The position numbers were made by a program, and so were the translations under genes. Shown piece by piece: positions 33,094 through 42,197 of a stretch of 64,000 bases of DNA. Each line of letters begins with the position of its first letter. Position 1 is the stretch's first letter. Below the pieces are notes generated by a model. The model searched no databases, was not told the DNA's origin, and saw only the letters and a list, made by a program, of their open reading frames with translations. The DNA is from Sphingopyxis sp. MSC1_008 (GTDB lineage: Bacteria; Pseudomonadota; Alphaproteobacteria; Sphingomonadales; Sphingomonadaceae). Where the stretch lies: positions 1 through 64,000 of the forward strand of contig NZ_JALPRD010000015.1 of assembly GCF_023197165.1 (NCBI RefSeq). Direction: 5' to 3'.

Positions 33094-34443
33094 ATGGCTC
33101 TCAAAGACCTCGAAATCAAATATGCGGCGCGGCGCCCGCGCGACTACAAGCTTTTCGACGGCGAGGGGCTTTATGTGCTCGTTACCCCACGCGGATCGAA
33201 GCTCTGGCGCTTCAAATATCATTTCGACGGCCGCGAAAAGACGCTGAGCTTCGGCAAATATCCGACGATTTCGGCGGCAGCCGCGCGCCAGATGCGGCGC
33301 GATGCGAAGACGCTGCTCGATGACGGCCTCGACCCGGGCGAGCTAAAGAAGACCCAAAAGGCCATGGGCGAGCAGCTGGTGCTCTTCGAGCCGATCGCGC
33401 GGGCGTGGCACGCGAATCGCTGCGAGGAACTCGACGCGGCCCATGCGACGCGCGTGATGAGCCGCATGGAACGCGACGTCTTCCCGGTGCTCGGGCAGCG
33501 CGACATCAAGTCGATTACCGCTCCCGAGGTGCTCGCGGTCGTGCGCGTCGTCGAAGCGCGCGGCGCGCTCGATGTGAGCCGGCGGGTGAAGCAGAGCATC
33601 GGGCAGGTCTTCCGCTTCGCGATCGCGAGCGGCTGGGCGACAATTGATCCCAGCGCCAGTATCAACGATGCCCTCAAGCCCAAGCCGCGAGTGAAGCATA
33701 TGGCGAGGGTGCCGCTTACCGAACTCCCCGAGCTGGTCGCGGCAATCCAAAGCTACGACGGCGAAGCCGATGCGCGCCGGCGCGAGACGACGCGCGACGC
33801 GATGATGTTCACCTTGCTCACTTGGGCGCGCACGACCGAAACGCGATTCGCGACCTGGGACGAGTTCGAGGATCTCGACGGCGACATGCCGCTGTGGCGC
33901 TTGTCGGCGGAGCGAATGAAGATGAACCGCGAGCATGTGGTCCCGCTCTCGCGCCAGGTCACCGAGCTCCTGCTTCGTCGGCGCCGGGCGTCGAGCGGAC
34001 ATTATGTCTTCGGCGGCGACAAGCCGGGGCATCCGATCTCGGAGAATACGATGATCTTCGCTTGCTATCGGATGGGCTATCGCGGCCGCCAGACCGTACA
34101 CGGCTTTCGCGGTCTCGGATCGACCTGGGCTAATGAGGCGGAGTGCTTCAAGCCCGACTGGATCGAAATGGCGCTCGCGCATGCCGATGAGAATGAGGTG
34201 CGAGGTGCTTATAATAGCGCGCTATATCTCACGCCTCGGCGCCGTATGCTCCAGCGATGGGCCGACGACATATTCGGGCAGCCTGTCGAGCCACGGATTA
34301 AAGCACGCACCGCCTCACGCTCGGCGAAGACGCAATCGGCTTGCCGAACCAAAACGTCAGGGGTGGTTCCTTCGGAGCGCGTGCCATTCTGGCGGGACCG
34401 AGGGCGGCGGCCAAGCCTTCCCAAGTCGCACCTCCAAACTTGA
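33094..34443 (+). CDS. P4-type tyrosine integrase
   Basis: The 449-residue product has the amino-terminal arm-binding DUF4102-like domain (DGEGLYVLVTPRGSKLWRFKY, then EKTLSFGKYPTISAAAARQMR) and the catalytic domain: R in ARTTETRFATWDEF, HGFRGLGSTWANE with the H-x-x-R pair, ALAHADENEVRGAYNSALY with the second histidine and the nucleophilic tyrosine region. It should cut and join DNA at the adjacent tRNA-Met. The ATG at 33094 gives the usual LKDLEIKYAARRPRDYKLFD start. The carboxy end beyond RRMLQRWADDIFG carries about 50 extra basic residues of no known domain. Confidence 0.93.
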   Translation: MALKDLEIKYAARRPRDYKLFDGEGLYVLVTPRGSKLWRFKYHFDGREKTLSFGKYPTISAAAARQMRRDAKTLLDDGLDPGELKKTQKAMGEQLVLFEPIARAWHANRCEELDAAHATRVMSRMERDVFPVLGQRDIKSITAPEVLAVVRVVEARGALDVSRRVKQSIGQVFRFAIASGWATIDPSASINDALKPKPRVKHMARVPLTELPELVAAIQSYDGEADARRRETTRDAMMFTLLTWARTTETRFATWDEFEDLDGDMPLWRLSAERMKMNREHVVPLSRQVTELLLRRRRASSGHYVFGGDKPGHPISENTMIFACYRMGYRGRQTVHGFRGLGSTWANEAECFKPDWIEMALAHADENEVRGAYNSALYLTPRRRMLQRWADDIFGQPVEPRIKARTASRSAKTQSACRTKTSGVVPSERVPFWRDRGRRPSLPKSHLQT

Positions 34444-35243
34444 GCCATCGATCGCGCTTTGATCTTGAACGCGACAATGCAGGCGTTGCCGGCGCCTTGA
34501 TCGATAGGTTGGTTCAATTAGAGGGCGGCTGTGATGAGACGGGACATCCACTCCTCACAGCCGATCTTGGCGGGTCGTCCGATCCGTCGGGGGTTTGCAG
34601 GACCGGCGAGCTGTGTGAGGAATATCCGTGCCGGCCTAATCGCGATTGAGTGTTGAACGGCAAGGTAGCTTTGCTGACAACACTCGAACAAACCATGCTC
34701 GAACCCGAAGCGCGCGATGCTGCCCTGTGGCAGCTGCCCTCGCCAGCGAGCGGCTAATGCAGCCTTCCCATGGCGCAAAGCCATTGGCAGGGGAGATCGA
34801 AGCGCTGGCCGCGGCGTGGTACGTCACGAATCTCTGGGAAAGTACGCCGCATCGGTCGGTTGCGACAGCCCTCGTAGATCGGAGCACACCCGTAGGCTCA
34901 CCATGCGTTGCACATCATTTTCCGCTCCCTCGCTTGGGCAATTGGGTCGCACGCTCCGAAAAAAATGATGACCCCCCGGTCAATTCCGCAATATCCGGAC
35001 AAAAGTGCAGTGACAGGCGGACCGCGCCTCGTGAGGCCGATGAAGGGGAGTCGCTAACGTTCAAAAGTTTGGCGCGATGATCCTATCCGGCTGGGAAACG
35101 GGCTAACACAATCGCGACGGAGCGGAGTGGGCAAGCGAGCCTTGTTGGTATTGTCGCTGCTTCCGGTCTGGCGGATCTTGCTATTGCGGGCCCGCAAGGC
35201 ACCCCAGAGACGATGTGAGCGGCGTAGACTTAAGGAGAATCTC
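34444..35243. other. Non-coding stretch inside the island edge
   Basis: About 800 bases between the integrase and the M19-type gene show no supported gene. Open frames on both strands are short, have no known motif and lack good ribosome binding sites. Such stretches are common at the ends of islands, where genes have decayed. The last 10 bases hold the AAGGAGA ribosome binding site of the next gene. Confidence 0.5.
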
Positions 35244-36236
35244 ATGGACGACGTGGCTGAACTGCAAAGCAAGGCGCGCGATATCTTTCGCGACGCCTTG
35301 GTTTGGGACACGACATTGGGCTGGCTGATGGGCAGCCCGCATCCCGAGACGTTGCCTCGCTTCCGGGCTGCCGGCTTCAATCATATCTCGCTGACGGTCG
35401 GGGTCGACCTGTTAGGGCCCGAGATTGTGCTCAAGGAAATGGGCGCGGTCTACGCCATGTGCGCGCGGGAGCCCGATAAGTATGTCCTCGCGTCGGATGT
35501 AGCGGCGATCGATGCCGCCAAGAAGGCCGGAAAGCTCGCGCTGACCTTTAACCTTCAAGGCACGAATGGCGTCGGCGGCAATATCGAGCTGGTTGAGATA
35601 TTCTATCGCCTCGGCGTCCGCTCTATGTTGCTGGCTTATAACAAAAAGAATCTTGTTGGCGATGGCTGCACCGAGCGTACCGATGGGGGCCTTAGCCGTT
35701 TTGGTGTGAGCCTAGTGAAGGAGATGAATCGCGTCGGCATGCTCGTCGATGGCTCGCACTCCGGATATCGCACGACGATGGACGCGATGGAGGTGGCGGA
35801 GGCGCCGTTCATCTTCTCGCACTCAAGCGCCTACGCCGTCTTCCCTCATTATCGCAACATCAAGGACGATCAAATTCTGGCCTGCGCGAAGACGGGCGGC
35901 GTTATCGGCGTATGCGGGCTGTGGCATGACACGAAGGCGAGCACGGAGACCATGTTCCGTCACATCGACCACATCGCACAACTGATCGGGGTGGAGCATA
36001 TCGGCCTCGGGCTTGATTATGTGCGCGAACGCGAAGTCTTCTGGCAATATGTGCGGGCCGATACCGATCTTTGGCCACTGATCGACGGCAAGCCGCACGC
36101 CGAAACTGATTTCGTGCAGCCTGAGGAACTCGTCGAGGTCGCCGAGCATATGCTCCGCCACGGCTATACCGACGAACAGGTCCGGGGTGTGCTGGGCGAA
36201 AATTTCCGCCGGGTTGCGGCTCAGGTCTGGAAGTAG
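35244..36236 (+). CDS. Membrane-dipeptidase-like (M19 family) protein with altered metal site
   Basis: The 330-residue product aligns with renal-dipeptidase-type M19 hydrolases: LGVRSMLLAYNKKN, MNRVGMLVDGSHSGYRTTMDAM, and FIFSHSSAYAVFPHYRNIKDDQI, with H172 and H193 at the expected metal positions. The amino-terminal H-x-D motif of M19 enzymes (DGHND) reads WDTTLG at residues 21-26, and the bridging glutamate (usually IEG) is Q105 in NLQGT. The protein may therefore bind one metal, or act on a different substrate. An AAGGAGA ribosome binding site supports the start. It is the first intact gene after the integrase. Confidence 0.8.
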   Translation: MDDVAELQSKARDIFRDALVWDTTLGWLMGSPHPETLPRFRAAGFNHISLTVGVDLLGPEIVLKEMGAVYAMCAREPDKYVLASDVAAIDAAKKAGKLALTFNLQGTNGVGGNIELVEIFYRLGVRSMLLAYNKKNLVGDGCTERTDGGLSRFGVSLVKEMNRVGMLVDGSHSGYRTTMDAMEVAEAPFIFSHSSAYAVFPHYRNIKDDQILACAKTGGVIGVCGLWHDTKASTETMFRHIDHIAQLIGVEHIGLGLDYVREREVFWQYVRADTDLWPLIDGKPHAETDFVQPEELVEVAEHMLRHGYTDEQVRGVLGENFRRVAAQVWK

Positions 36237-36620
36237 ACGTTACAGGCCGATCCGGAGCCGCCGGATCGGCCTGTCTCGGCAAGTCCGGAAACTTGGCGCC
36301 AGCCCGCTGCCGCCGAGTGGAAGACGCTGTCCTTGGCCCCTTGGCCCGCAAATCGACCGAGGCGACATATCTGCAGGGTCGCAGAAGGCGAGAGCGACCC
36401 TTGTCTGCAACACCGCCTTAAGGACGGGAATATATGAAGGCGCTCAATCAACATTGCTCGCCGGCGGCTGCCGGTTCCTCGTCGAAAACCCCGCTCCCGG
36501 ATATTTGATCGCTGCCAAGCGCCGCCGAGAAGAATGGGAAACGCTGCAGAATCTTTGGATGGATTGAAACTTGCAGCATTTTTTATGACACACCTCACGT
36601 CGGCGAAGCAACGAGAGCAG
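36237..36620. other. Intergenic region between convergent genes
   Basis: No gene is seen. The first 40 bases hold a strong hairpin (36242-36274). The remainder shows no repeat or motif that I recognise. Confidence 0.5.
36242..36274 (+). terminator. Hairpin after the M19-like gene
   Basis: ACAGGCCGATCCGG (36242-36255) pairs perfectly over 14 bases with CCGGATCGGCCTGT (36261-36274) around a 5-base loop. It begins 6 bases after the stop codon. No T-run follows, so it may slow or stabilise transcripts rather than end them alone. Confidence 0.6.
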
Positions 36621-37622
36621 TCAATCGCGGCGCGCGCCAGCTTCCTTCCGGTCAGTCGACGGAAGGACATGAAAATGCTCTTTGAATGTTCTCGTGAAAT
36701 GCGCGGAATCCGAAAAGCCGCAGTCCAGCGCGATCTTGGTCATCGGCCAGTCGCTATGTTCCACCAGCCATTTGGCACGGGAAAGTTGAAGGCCCCGGCG
36801 ATATTCTCGTACGCTGATGCCGATGTCGCTTTCGAAGCGCCGCTGCAATTGCCGGATGCTGATTCCAAGCGAGCGGGCTAACTCCGGCAAATGCGTGTTC
36901 TCACCGATATTCTGCTCGATCTTCAGCATCGCCTTCTTGACCAGATTGTCATGGGCAACCCTGCTGACGACTTCTTCCGGCTGCCAGGCATTGGCGGGCA
37001 GCGCTGCTTCCTCAATCATGATGCGGAGGCTTTTCAGCGCACGCCCACGGCCGACATGTTTTTCGATCAAGTGACCTGCCAGGCGTGCGCCGCTCGTCCC
37101 GCCGGCGCACGTTAGCCGGTCTCGGTCGATCACGAACTGGCGCCTCGATTCTGCGTTGAGGGTGGGGAATTCATCCTTGAACTCGGCGATATGCAGCCAG
37201 CTAACGCAAACTTGATAGCCATTGAGAAGGCCAGCACGGGCAAGAATGAAAGACCCCGTGCACAGGGCGACAAGCGGAATATGGGCCGCGGCCGCGGCCT
37301 TCAAGAAAGTGTTCACGTTCGACGAGACGCGAGGCCGACCGTAGAGGAGCCCGCCTACGACGACGATATAGTCGAACCGCTCCGGGCTTTCGAGCGTGTC
37401 CCCGGTCTGCACGGGCAAGCCGCAACTTGCTTCGATCATTTCCCCGGACTCGCCGAGTACCGCCCACTCGCAATCGATCTGCCGGCTACGATCGCGCTGG
37501 TCGGCAGCGAGCCTGATAGCGTCGACGAAATTGGCAAAGGCGGCGAGCGTGAAGCGGGGCGCCAAGACAAAGCCGATCCTGAGCTTGGGACCGCCAGCCG
37601 TTATTGCCTGCGCATCTGCCAT
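36621..37622 (-). CDS. GlxA family transcriptional regulator
   Basis: The 333-residue product joins an amino-terminal DJ-1/PfpI-like domain (RIGFVLAPRFTLAAFANFVDAIRLA, then IPLVALCTGSFILARAGLLNGYQ with the nucleophile-elbow cysteine CTGSF) to a carboxy-terminal AraC-type double helix-turn-helix (HLPELARSLGISIRQLQRRFE and KIALDCGFSDSAHFTRTFKEHF). GlxA-type regulators often control amine, glycine-betaine or sarcosine catabolism. The sarcosine oxidase operon 20 kb to the right could thus be a target, though the neighbouring genes are also candidates. The start at 37622 gives the family's normal length; 37688 adds 22 residues. Confidence 0.9.
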   Translation of the reverse strand: MADAQAITAGGPKLRIGFVLAPRFTLAAFANFVDAIRLAADQRDRSRQIDCEWAVLGESGEMIEASCGLPVQTGDTLESPERFDYIVVVGGLLYGRPRVSSNVNTFLKAAAAAHIPLVALCTGSFILARAGLLNGYQVCVSWLHIAEFKDEFPTLNAESRRQFVIDRDRLTCAGGTSGARLAGHLIEKHVGRGRALKSLRIMIEEAALPANAWQPEEVVSRVAHDNLVKKAMLKIEQNIGENTHLPELARSLGISIRQLQRRFESDIGISVREYRRGLQLSRAKWLVEHSDWPMTKIALDCGFSDSAHFTRTFKEHFHVLPSTDRKEAGARRD

Positions 37623-38321
37623 GAAGCCTCCCGGACTGAATCCTATGACCGATATATAACGCTCGATGGCATAAAAGTTCAAGAGCAAAGCTTAGTGCCA
37701 TTCGCTCGGCTAGGTCGACCGCGGACGAAAGCGCCGCCTGATTTCAAGTCGCCCCGTCTTTGACATTCCGGAGCATGGAGCAGTCTTCGCAGGGAAATTG
37801 GCACCACTGCCCGCGATGGGCTGGTTGCTCTTCGAGCGTGGAATCCGTTCAATAAGGACGACCACGGCGACTCCATTCTGATCGTCCCACTGCGCGACCC
37901 GCCACGATTTTCACGGCGGCTGTTTCCTAGCATTGTGCCGGGTTTCGTCCCACCGCTCGGCGCACTGATTGCGAGGTCGGTCACGACCCAAATTGGTCCT
38001 CGGACCTAGGTTTCGGCCCAATGCGTCTGTCGTTGTTCCGTCGAGGCTAAATACAGGCACGATCGCGATCACGTTCGATGCGAAGATAGAATGACTATCG
38101 CATCAAATCCTCGCGCTGCCCTGAACTGCCATCACGGGAGGGTTTTTTACGCGTCGCATGCGTTCAAATGAATGCCATCTGACTTCTATCCGCTTGGACT
38201 GCCTCTCGACAAGATGATCGCATTAGTTCGGGTGGCTCGGCGAACGCAGCTAATCAGGATTTTGCCCTGGTGAACCCCGCCCGCGCAACGAACCGGCACA
38301 GATCGGTAATCGGAGAGAGTG
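37623..38321. other. Non-coding stretch upstream of the thiolase remnant
   Basis: About 700 bases with no supported gene on either strand. Codon use in the short open frames is irregular and no motif is seen. It separates the GlxA-like gene from the decayed thiolase and probably contains promoters for both directions. Confidence 0.5.
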
Positions 38322-38675
38322 ATGCGTGAAGCCTGGATTATCGATGCGGCCCGTAGCCGGGTTGGCGTCGGCAAGCCCGGAAAAGGGGCGTTTCCCCCGG
38401 TACTTCCGCATAGCATTATGGCAGTGAACGCGTTGTGGGATCACATTGCGCTGGTTGCCGACGAAACCGATGGCACCATCATCGGCGGTTTTGGTGGCAG
38501 GGCTGCTGCATTCCACGCAACGCCATGCTCGAGCGAGGTTGGCATCCTGTCACCCCGGCCTTCATTTGCAGCCGGTGCTGCGGTTTCGGGGGCTCACGCT
38601 GTGAACCATTCGGTCTTGGCGGCTTGGGCCAGCGGCGCGCGAGGGCCTTCGGCAATGCTCCGGCGTGCCGAGTGA
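38322..38675 (+). pseudogene. Decayed acetyl-CoA acetyltransferase (thiolase) fragment
   Basis: The first codons read MREAWIIDAARSRVGVGKPGKGAF, a thiolase beginning (usual form MREAWIIDAxRTPxGxGKxxKGAL). Around 38510-38525 the similarity moves to the next frame, which reads AMLERGWHPVTPAF and then a thiolase-like CGFGG segment, the place of the usual NRFCGSGQQAV active-site region. The active-site context is damaged and only about 330 of the expected 1150 bases remain before the next gene. The fragment has lost its function. Confidence 0.65.
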
Positions 38676-38721
38676 GCAGCCATTCGCATAAACACAATAT
38701 CCTTACGAATTGGAGAGAATG

Positions 38722-39150
38722 ATGAGCGAACCGTTTCCCGAACCTATTCCCGCGATGCCTTATATCGTGATCGACGATGGCGGTGACCATTATCTCGCGG
38801 GTAGCCGGTGTGACCAATGCGGCGCCACGATGCTAGGCAAGCGGCTCGGGTGCGCGGCGTGCGGCGACGGAGCGCTTACGGACGTACGGCTGAACGATAC
38901 CGGACGGGTCCGCACCTGCACCGTCATTACCCGCAGCTATCCGGGCGTGCCGGTTCCCTTCATCGCCGCGGTCATCGCGATCGACGGCGGAGGCGTCGTC
39001 CGCGGCACGCTCCACGGGCCGATCCCGGACGATCCGGTCGCGGAAATTGGCAAGCCGGTTCGCATCAGTATCGAGGACACGGGTCAGCGCGATCCGAACG
39101 GACGCGCATTTTACGCACAGAATTTTCGACCGATGGAGACCGCAGCATGA
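38722..39150 (+). CDS. Zn-ribbon OB-fold protein (DUF35 family)
   Basis: The 142-residue protein has the DUF35 layout: a zinc ribbon with cysteines in GSRCDQCGATMLGKRLGCAACG (residues about 27-50), then a small OB fold (GRVRTCTVITRSYPGVPVPFIAAVIAIDGG). DUF35 proteins form complexes with thiolase-like partners, as in the aldolases and thiolases of steroid side-chain breakdown. The gene overlaps the following thiolase start by 4 bases (ATGA), which fits such a complex. GGAGAG precedes the ATG at 38722; the ATG at 38719 is the close alternative. Confidence 0.87.
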   Translation: MSEPFPEPIPAMPYIVIDDGGDHYLAGSRCDQCGATMLGKRLGCAACGDGALTDVRLNDTGRVRTCTVITRSYPGVPVPFIAAVIAIDGGGVVRGTLHGPIPDDPVAEIGKPVRISIEDTGQRDPNGRAFYAQNFRPMETAA

Positions 39151-40301
39151 GCAAGGGCCTAATCGTCGGGATCGATATGATCCCCTTCCGGCGCTATCCG
39201 GATCGTACCGTGGAGCAGCTTGGCGGCGAAGCGGCGCTGCTGGCGCTGGCTGATGCCGGGCTGAGCATCCGTGACGTTCAGGCCCTGTATTGCGGATGTT
39301 CGCTGCAGGCCAATTCGATGGTCGGCCAGCGCATCCTGCGCCAGATCGGCGAGCATGGCATGCCGGTCCTCAACGTCACTAATGGTTGCGCAACCGGCGC
39401 GTCGGCGTTCCGCGAGGCGGTGCTCGCCGTGGAAAGCGGTCGGCATGACGTGGCACTCGCCGTCGGCGTCGAGCAGATGGCACGCGGCCTGATCGAAATG
39501 CCCGGCCGGCCCACCGGTTTTCGGGAGGAAGGCGCGATCGGTACGATCACGACGCCCTCAATGTTTGCGCAGGCCGGCCTGGTGCATAGCGCGCAATATG
39601 GCACGACCTTCGAGCAGTTCGCAAAGGTCGCGGTCAAGAACCATCATCATGCGATCCTCAACGACAAGGCCTATGTGCGTCGCGAAACCCCGCTCGAAGA
39701 GGTCATGGCTTCAGATATGATCGCCTATCCGAACACGAAGCTGATGTGTTCGATCAACATTGACGGCGCCGCTGCGGCGGTCGTCTGCAGCGAAGCCTAT
39801 GCACGCAAGCACGGCCTGATGGGCCGAGCGGTGCGCGTGCGGACCGCGGCGTCGCTCAGCAGCGTCTATACCGATATCGAGGATGGTCTGACCGACTTCA
39901 GCGAGGTCACCCGCGCCACCGCTAAGCTGGCCTATGAATCCGCCGGTATCGACGTGAAGGATATCGACTTGGTCGAACTGCACGATTGCTTCGCCACAGC
40001 CGAACTGCTCCACTACGAAAATCTTGCACTGTGCGGCCTTGGCGAGGCAGGGGCACTGATCGACAGCGGCGAAACGGCGCATGGTGGAAGGATCCCGGTG
40101 AACGTCTCGGGCGGCCTGCTGTCGAAGGGACACCCCCTGGGAGCCACCGGCATCGCCAATCTCTATGAACTGTGCCTGCATCTGCGCGACGAAGCAGGCG
40201 CGCGGCAGGTCGAAGGCGCACGCATCGGGCTTGCACACATCGTTGGCGGGATCATCGATTATGGTTCGGCCTGTGCCGTACATGTTCTGGAACGTGCCTG
40301 A
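39147..40301 (+). CDS. Thiolase family protein (SCP-x/lipid-transfer type)
   Basis: The 384-residue product is of the SCP-x thiolase group: the nucleophile cysteine lies in NVTNGCATGASAFREA, the HDCF motif in VELHDCFATAELLHYE, and GGLLSKGHPLGATG near the end. The C-x-G loop of classical thiolases is replaced by HIVGGIIDYG. Homologues either cleave 3-ketoacyl-CoA or, with a DUF35 partner, act as retro-aldolases on beta-hydroxyacyl-CoA. The DUF35 gene lies immediately upstream and overlaps, and the CoA ligase gene overlaps downstream by one base, so all three form one tight operon. Confidence 0.9.
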   Translation: MSKGLIVGIDMIPFRRYPDRTVEQLGGEAALLALADAGLSIRDVQALYCGCSLQANSMVGQRILRQIGEHGMPVLNVTNGCATGASAFREAVLAVESGRHDVALAVGVEQMARGLIEMPGRPTGFREEGAIGTITTPSMFAQAGLVHSAQYGTTFEQFAKVAVKNHHHAILNDKAYVRRETPLEEVMASDMIAYPNTKLMCSINIDGAAAAVVCSEAYARKHGLMGRAVRVRTAASLSSVYTDIEDGLTDFSEVTRATAKLAYESAGIDVKDIDLVELHDCFATAELLHYENLALCGLGEAGALIDSGETAHGGRIPVNVSGGLLSKGHPLGATGIANLYELCLHLRDEAGARQVEGARIGLAHIVGGIIDYGSACAVHVLERA

Positions 40302-41881
40302 TGGCCACGCTCGCTTCGGAGGTCGCTAACGCGCATATCTCGGGACGGTCGTTCGATCATCTGAACGACGTCCTCGTCAATGGGATGCGGACCTATCACG
40401 ATCGGGTGCTTTTGCGGACCTCCGATGGCGAAAGCTATACCGGAGCGGACATGGAAGGCCATGTAGCGCGCTACGCGGCGGTATTGGACCGGCTGGGTGT
40501 GAAATTGGGCACGCCGGTCGGGCTGCTGGCGGGCAACAGCGTCGACGTGCTGTTCGTCCAGCAGGCGCTCAGCATCATCGGCGGCGTTTTCACGCCCTTC
40601 CATCCGATGGGGACACCCTCGGACTTCGCCTATATCCTCGACGACGCCGCGATCGACTTCGTCGTGGTCGATAAGGCGCGTGAGGCGGATATTGGCAAGG
40701 CTGTTGATCTATCGGGCCGCGGCACGCGGATTCTGATGCTTGGGGGTGGCGGCGAGGACGATATCGTCGAGGCGGCATCCCGCGAGCCCGTTAGCCGGAT
40801 CGATCTGCGGCCGATTGATCCGGAAGCGATCGTTCGCATCATCTACACCGGCGGCACGACCGGCGTGCCGAAGGCGACCCAGGCAAGCTACCGCTGCATG
40901 TCGACGATGTTCGGCATCATCGTATCCGATTGGCAATGGCCGGACGAAATCCGCCAATTGCTTGTCGCACCGCTCAGCCATTCAGGCGGGATCGTTTTTA
41001 CCCCGACGCTGGCTCTGGGCGGCACCTTGTACGTCGAACCCGGCTTCGATGTGGTCAGGACGCTGGCAGCGATCGAGCGCGAGCGCATCACGTGCATGTT
41101 GATGGTGCCCACGATGATAGGCGCCCTGCTGGATCATCCGCAACTGAAGGAGTTCGACCTCTCCAGCCTGGAGACCATCTTCTACGGCGCATCTCCGATC
41201 ACGCCGGCAAGGCTGAGGGAGGCAATCGGGCATTTCGGACCGATCTTCTTCCAATTCTTTGGACAGGCCGAAGCGCCGACGACGGTGACGATGATGCGCC
41301 GCGAGGAGCATGATCTGTCCTCCGATCTGCGGCTGTCGTCATGTGGCCGCCCCGTCCCCGAGGCCGCCGTCAAGTTGCTCGATGCCGATGGCAACGAGGT
41401 GCCCGACGGCGAGGCCGGCGAGCTGTGCGTGCAGGGTCCTCTGCTGATGAGCGGCTATCTCAACAAACCGGCGGAAACAGCGGAAGCGCTGCGTCACGGC
41501 TGGCTCCACACCGGTGACATCGCCGTGCGCGACCCCGACGGCTTTCTCCGGCTCGTCGATCGCGCCAAAGACATGGTCATCAGCGGCGGCTTCAACGTCT
41601 ACCCCCGCGCGGTGGAGGATGTACTCGAGGCGCATCCGGGTGTCGCCAGCGCCTGCGTTTTCGGCGTGCCGGACCCTCGTTGGGGCGAGATCGTCGTTGC
41701 GGCTGTGGTACTCCGGGACGACGCGACGACCCTTGCAGATTTGATCGCCCATGTCCGCGAGCGGAAAGGGCCGGTGCAAACACCAAAGCGCATCGAGATC
41801 GTCGATACGATCCCGCTCACCGGCGTCGGAAAACCGGACAAGAAGAAGTTGCGTCAGATGTACGCGCCAGCGGCAGTTTAG
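40301..41881 (+). CDS. AMP-dependent acyl-CoA synthetase/ligase
   Basis: The 526-residue adenylate-forming enzyme activates a carboxylic acid to its CoA ester. The phosphate loop is YTGGTTGVPKATQ, followed by FFGQAEAPTTVTMM, GYLNKPAETAEALRHGWLHTGD, and the hinge segment RLVDRAKDMVISGGFNVYPRAVEDVL, with the catalytic lysine in TGVGKPDKKKLR. The start ATG overlaps the thiolase stop codon (TGATG). The acid substrate is unknown; the neighbouring genes suggest a side chain of a larger hydrophobic molecule. Confidence 0.92.
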   Translation: MATLASEVANAHISGRSFDHLNDVLVNGMRTYHDRVLLRTSDGESYTGADMEGHVARYAAVLDRLGVKLGTPVGLLAGNSVDVLFVQQALSIIGGVFTPFHPMGTPSDFAYILDDAAIDFVVVDKAREADIGKAVDLSGRGTRILMLGGGGEDDIVEAASREPVSRIDLRPIDPEAIVRIIYTGGTTGVPKATQASYRCMSTMFGIIVSDWQWPDEIRQLLVAPLSHSGGIVFTPTLALGGTLYVEPGFDVVRTLAAIERERITCMLMVPTMIGALLDHPQLKEFDLSSLETIFYGASPITPARLREAIGHFGPIFFQFFGQAEAPTTVTMMRREEHDLSSDLRLSSCGRPVPEAAVKLLDADGNEVPDGEAGELCVQGPLLMSGYLNKPAETAEALRHGWLHTGDIAVRDPDGFLRLVDRAKDMVISGGFNVYPRAVEDVLEAHPGVASACVFGVPDPRWGEIVVAAVVLRDDATTLADLIAHVRERKGPVQTPKRIEIVDTIPLTGVGKPDKKKLRQMYAPAAV

Positions 41882-42197
41882 GGTATTTGCAGGACTGGCC
41901 ATGAGCATCGCGATCGCGTCCCGATGTCCGATTGCCTCGTTGCGGTCCTTCCACACGCCCTGATGACGGTCCGGAAAATCGCCGGTTTGCGAGTTGAGGC
42001 GGTCCGTGACGCACGGAAGGCTGCGCAATACTCCAGGGCCGCTGCCTGCGTCGAGCCGCGCGATGCCGGCGCGGTCCTTTCGAAACATTTGCGGGAGGCG
42101 GGCATTTCCCATCATCGGCTCGCTGAGAAACCCCGAAAAGGTTCGAGGCGAACAGGTTGCGATCACGCTTTCGACCGGCCCAAGCCAGGAGCATATC
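41882..42197. other. Intergenic region before the first MFS gene
   Basis: These 316 bases show no supported gene or recognisable promoter. The frame of the MFS gene stays open upstream to 41994 but without similarity to the family. Confidence 0.5.

Noticed and set aside
34518..34887. Remnant transposase on the minus strand
   Set aside because: The short overlapping frames are arginine- and alanine-rich but show no DDE motif, inverted ends or target duplication.
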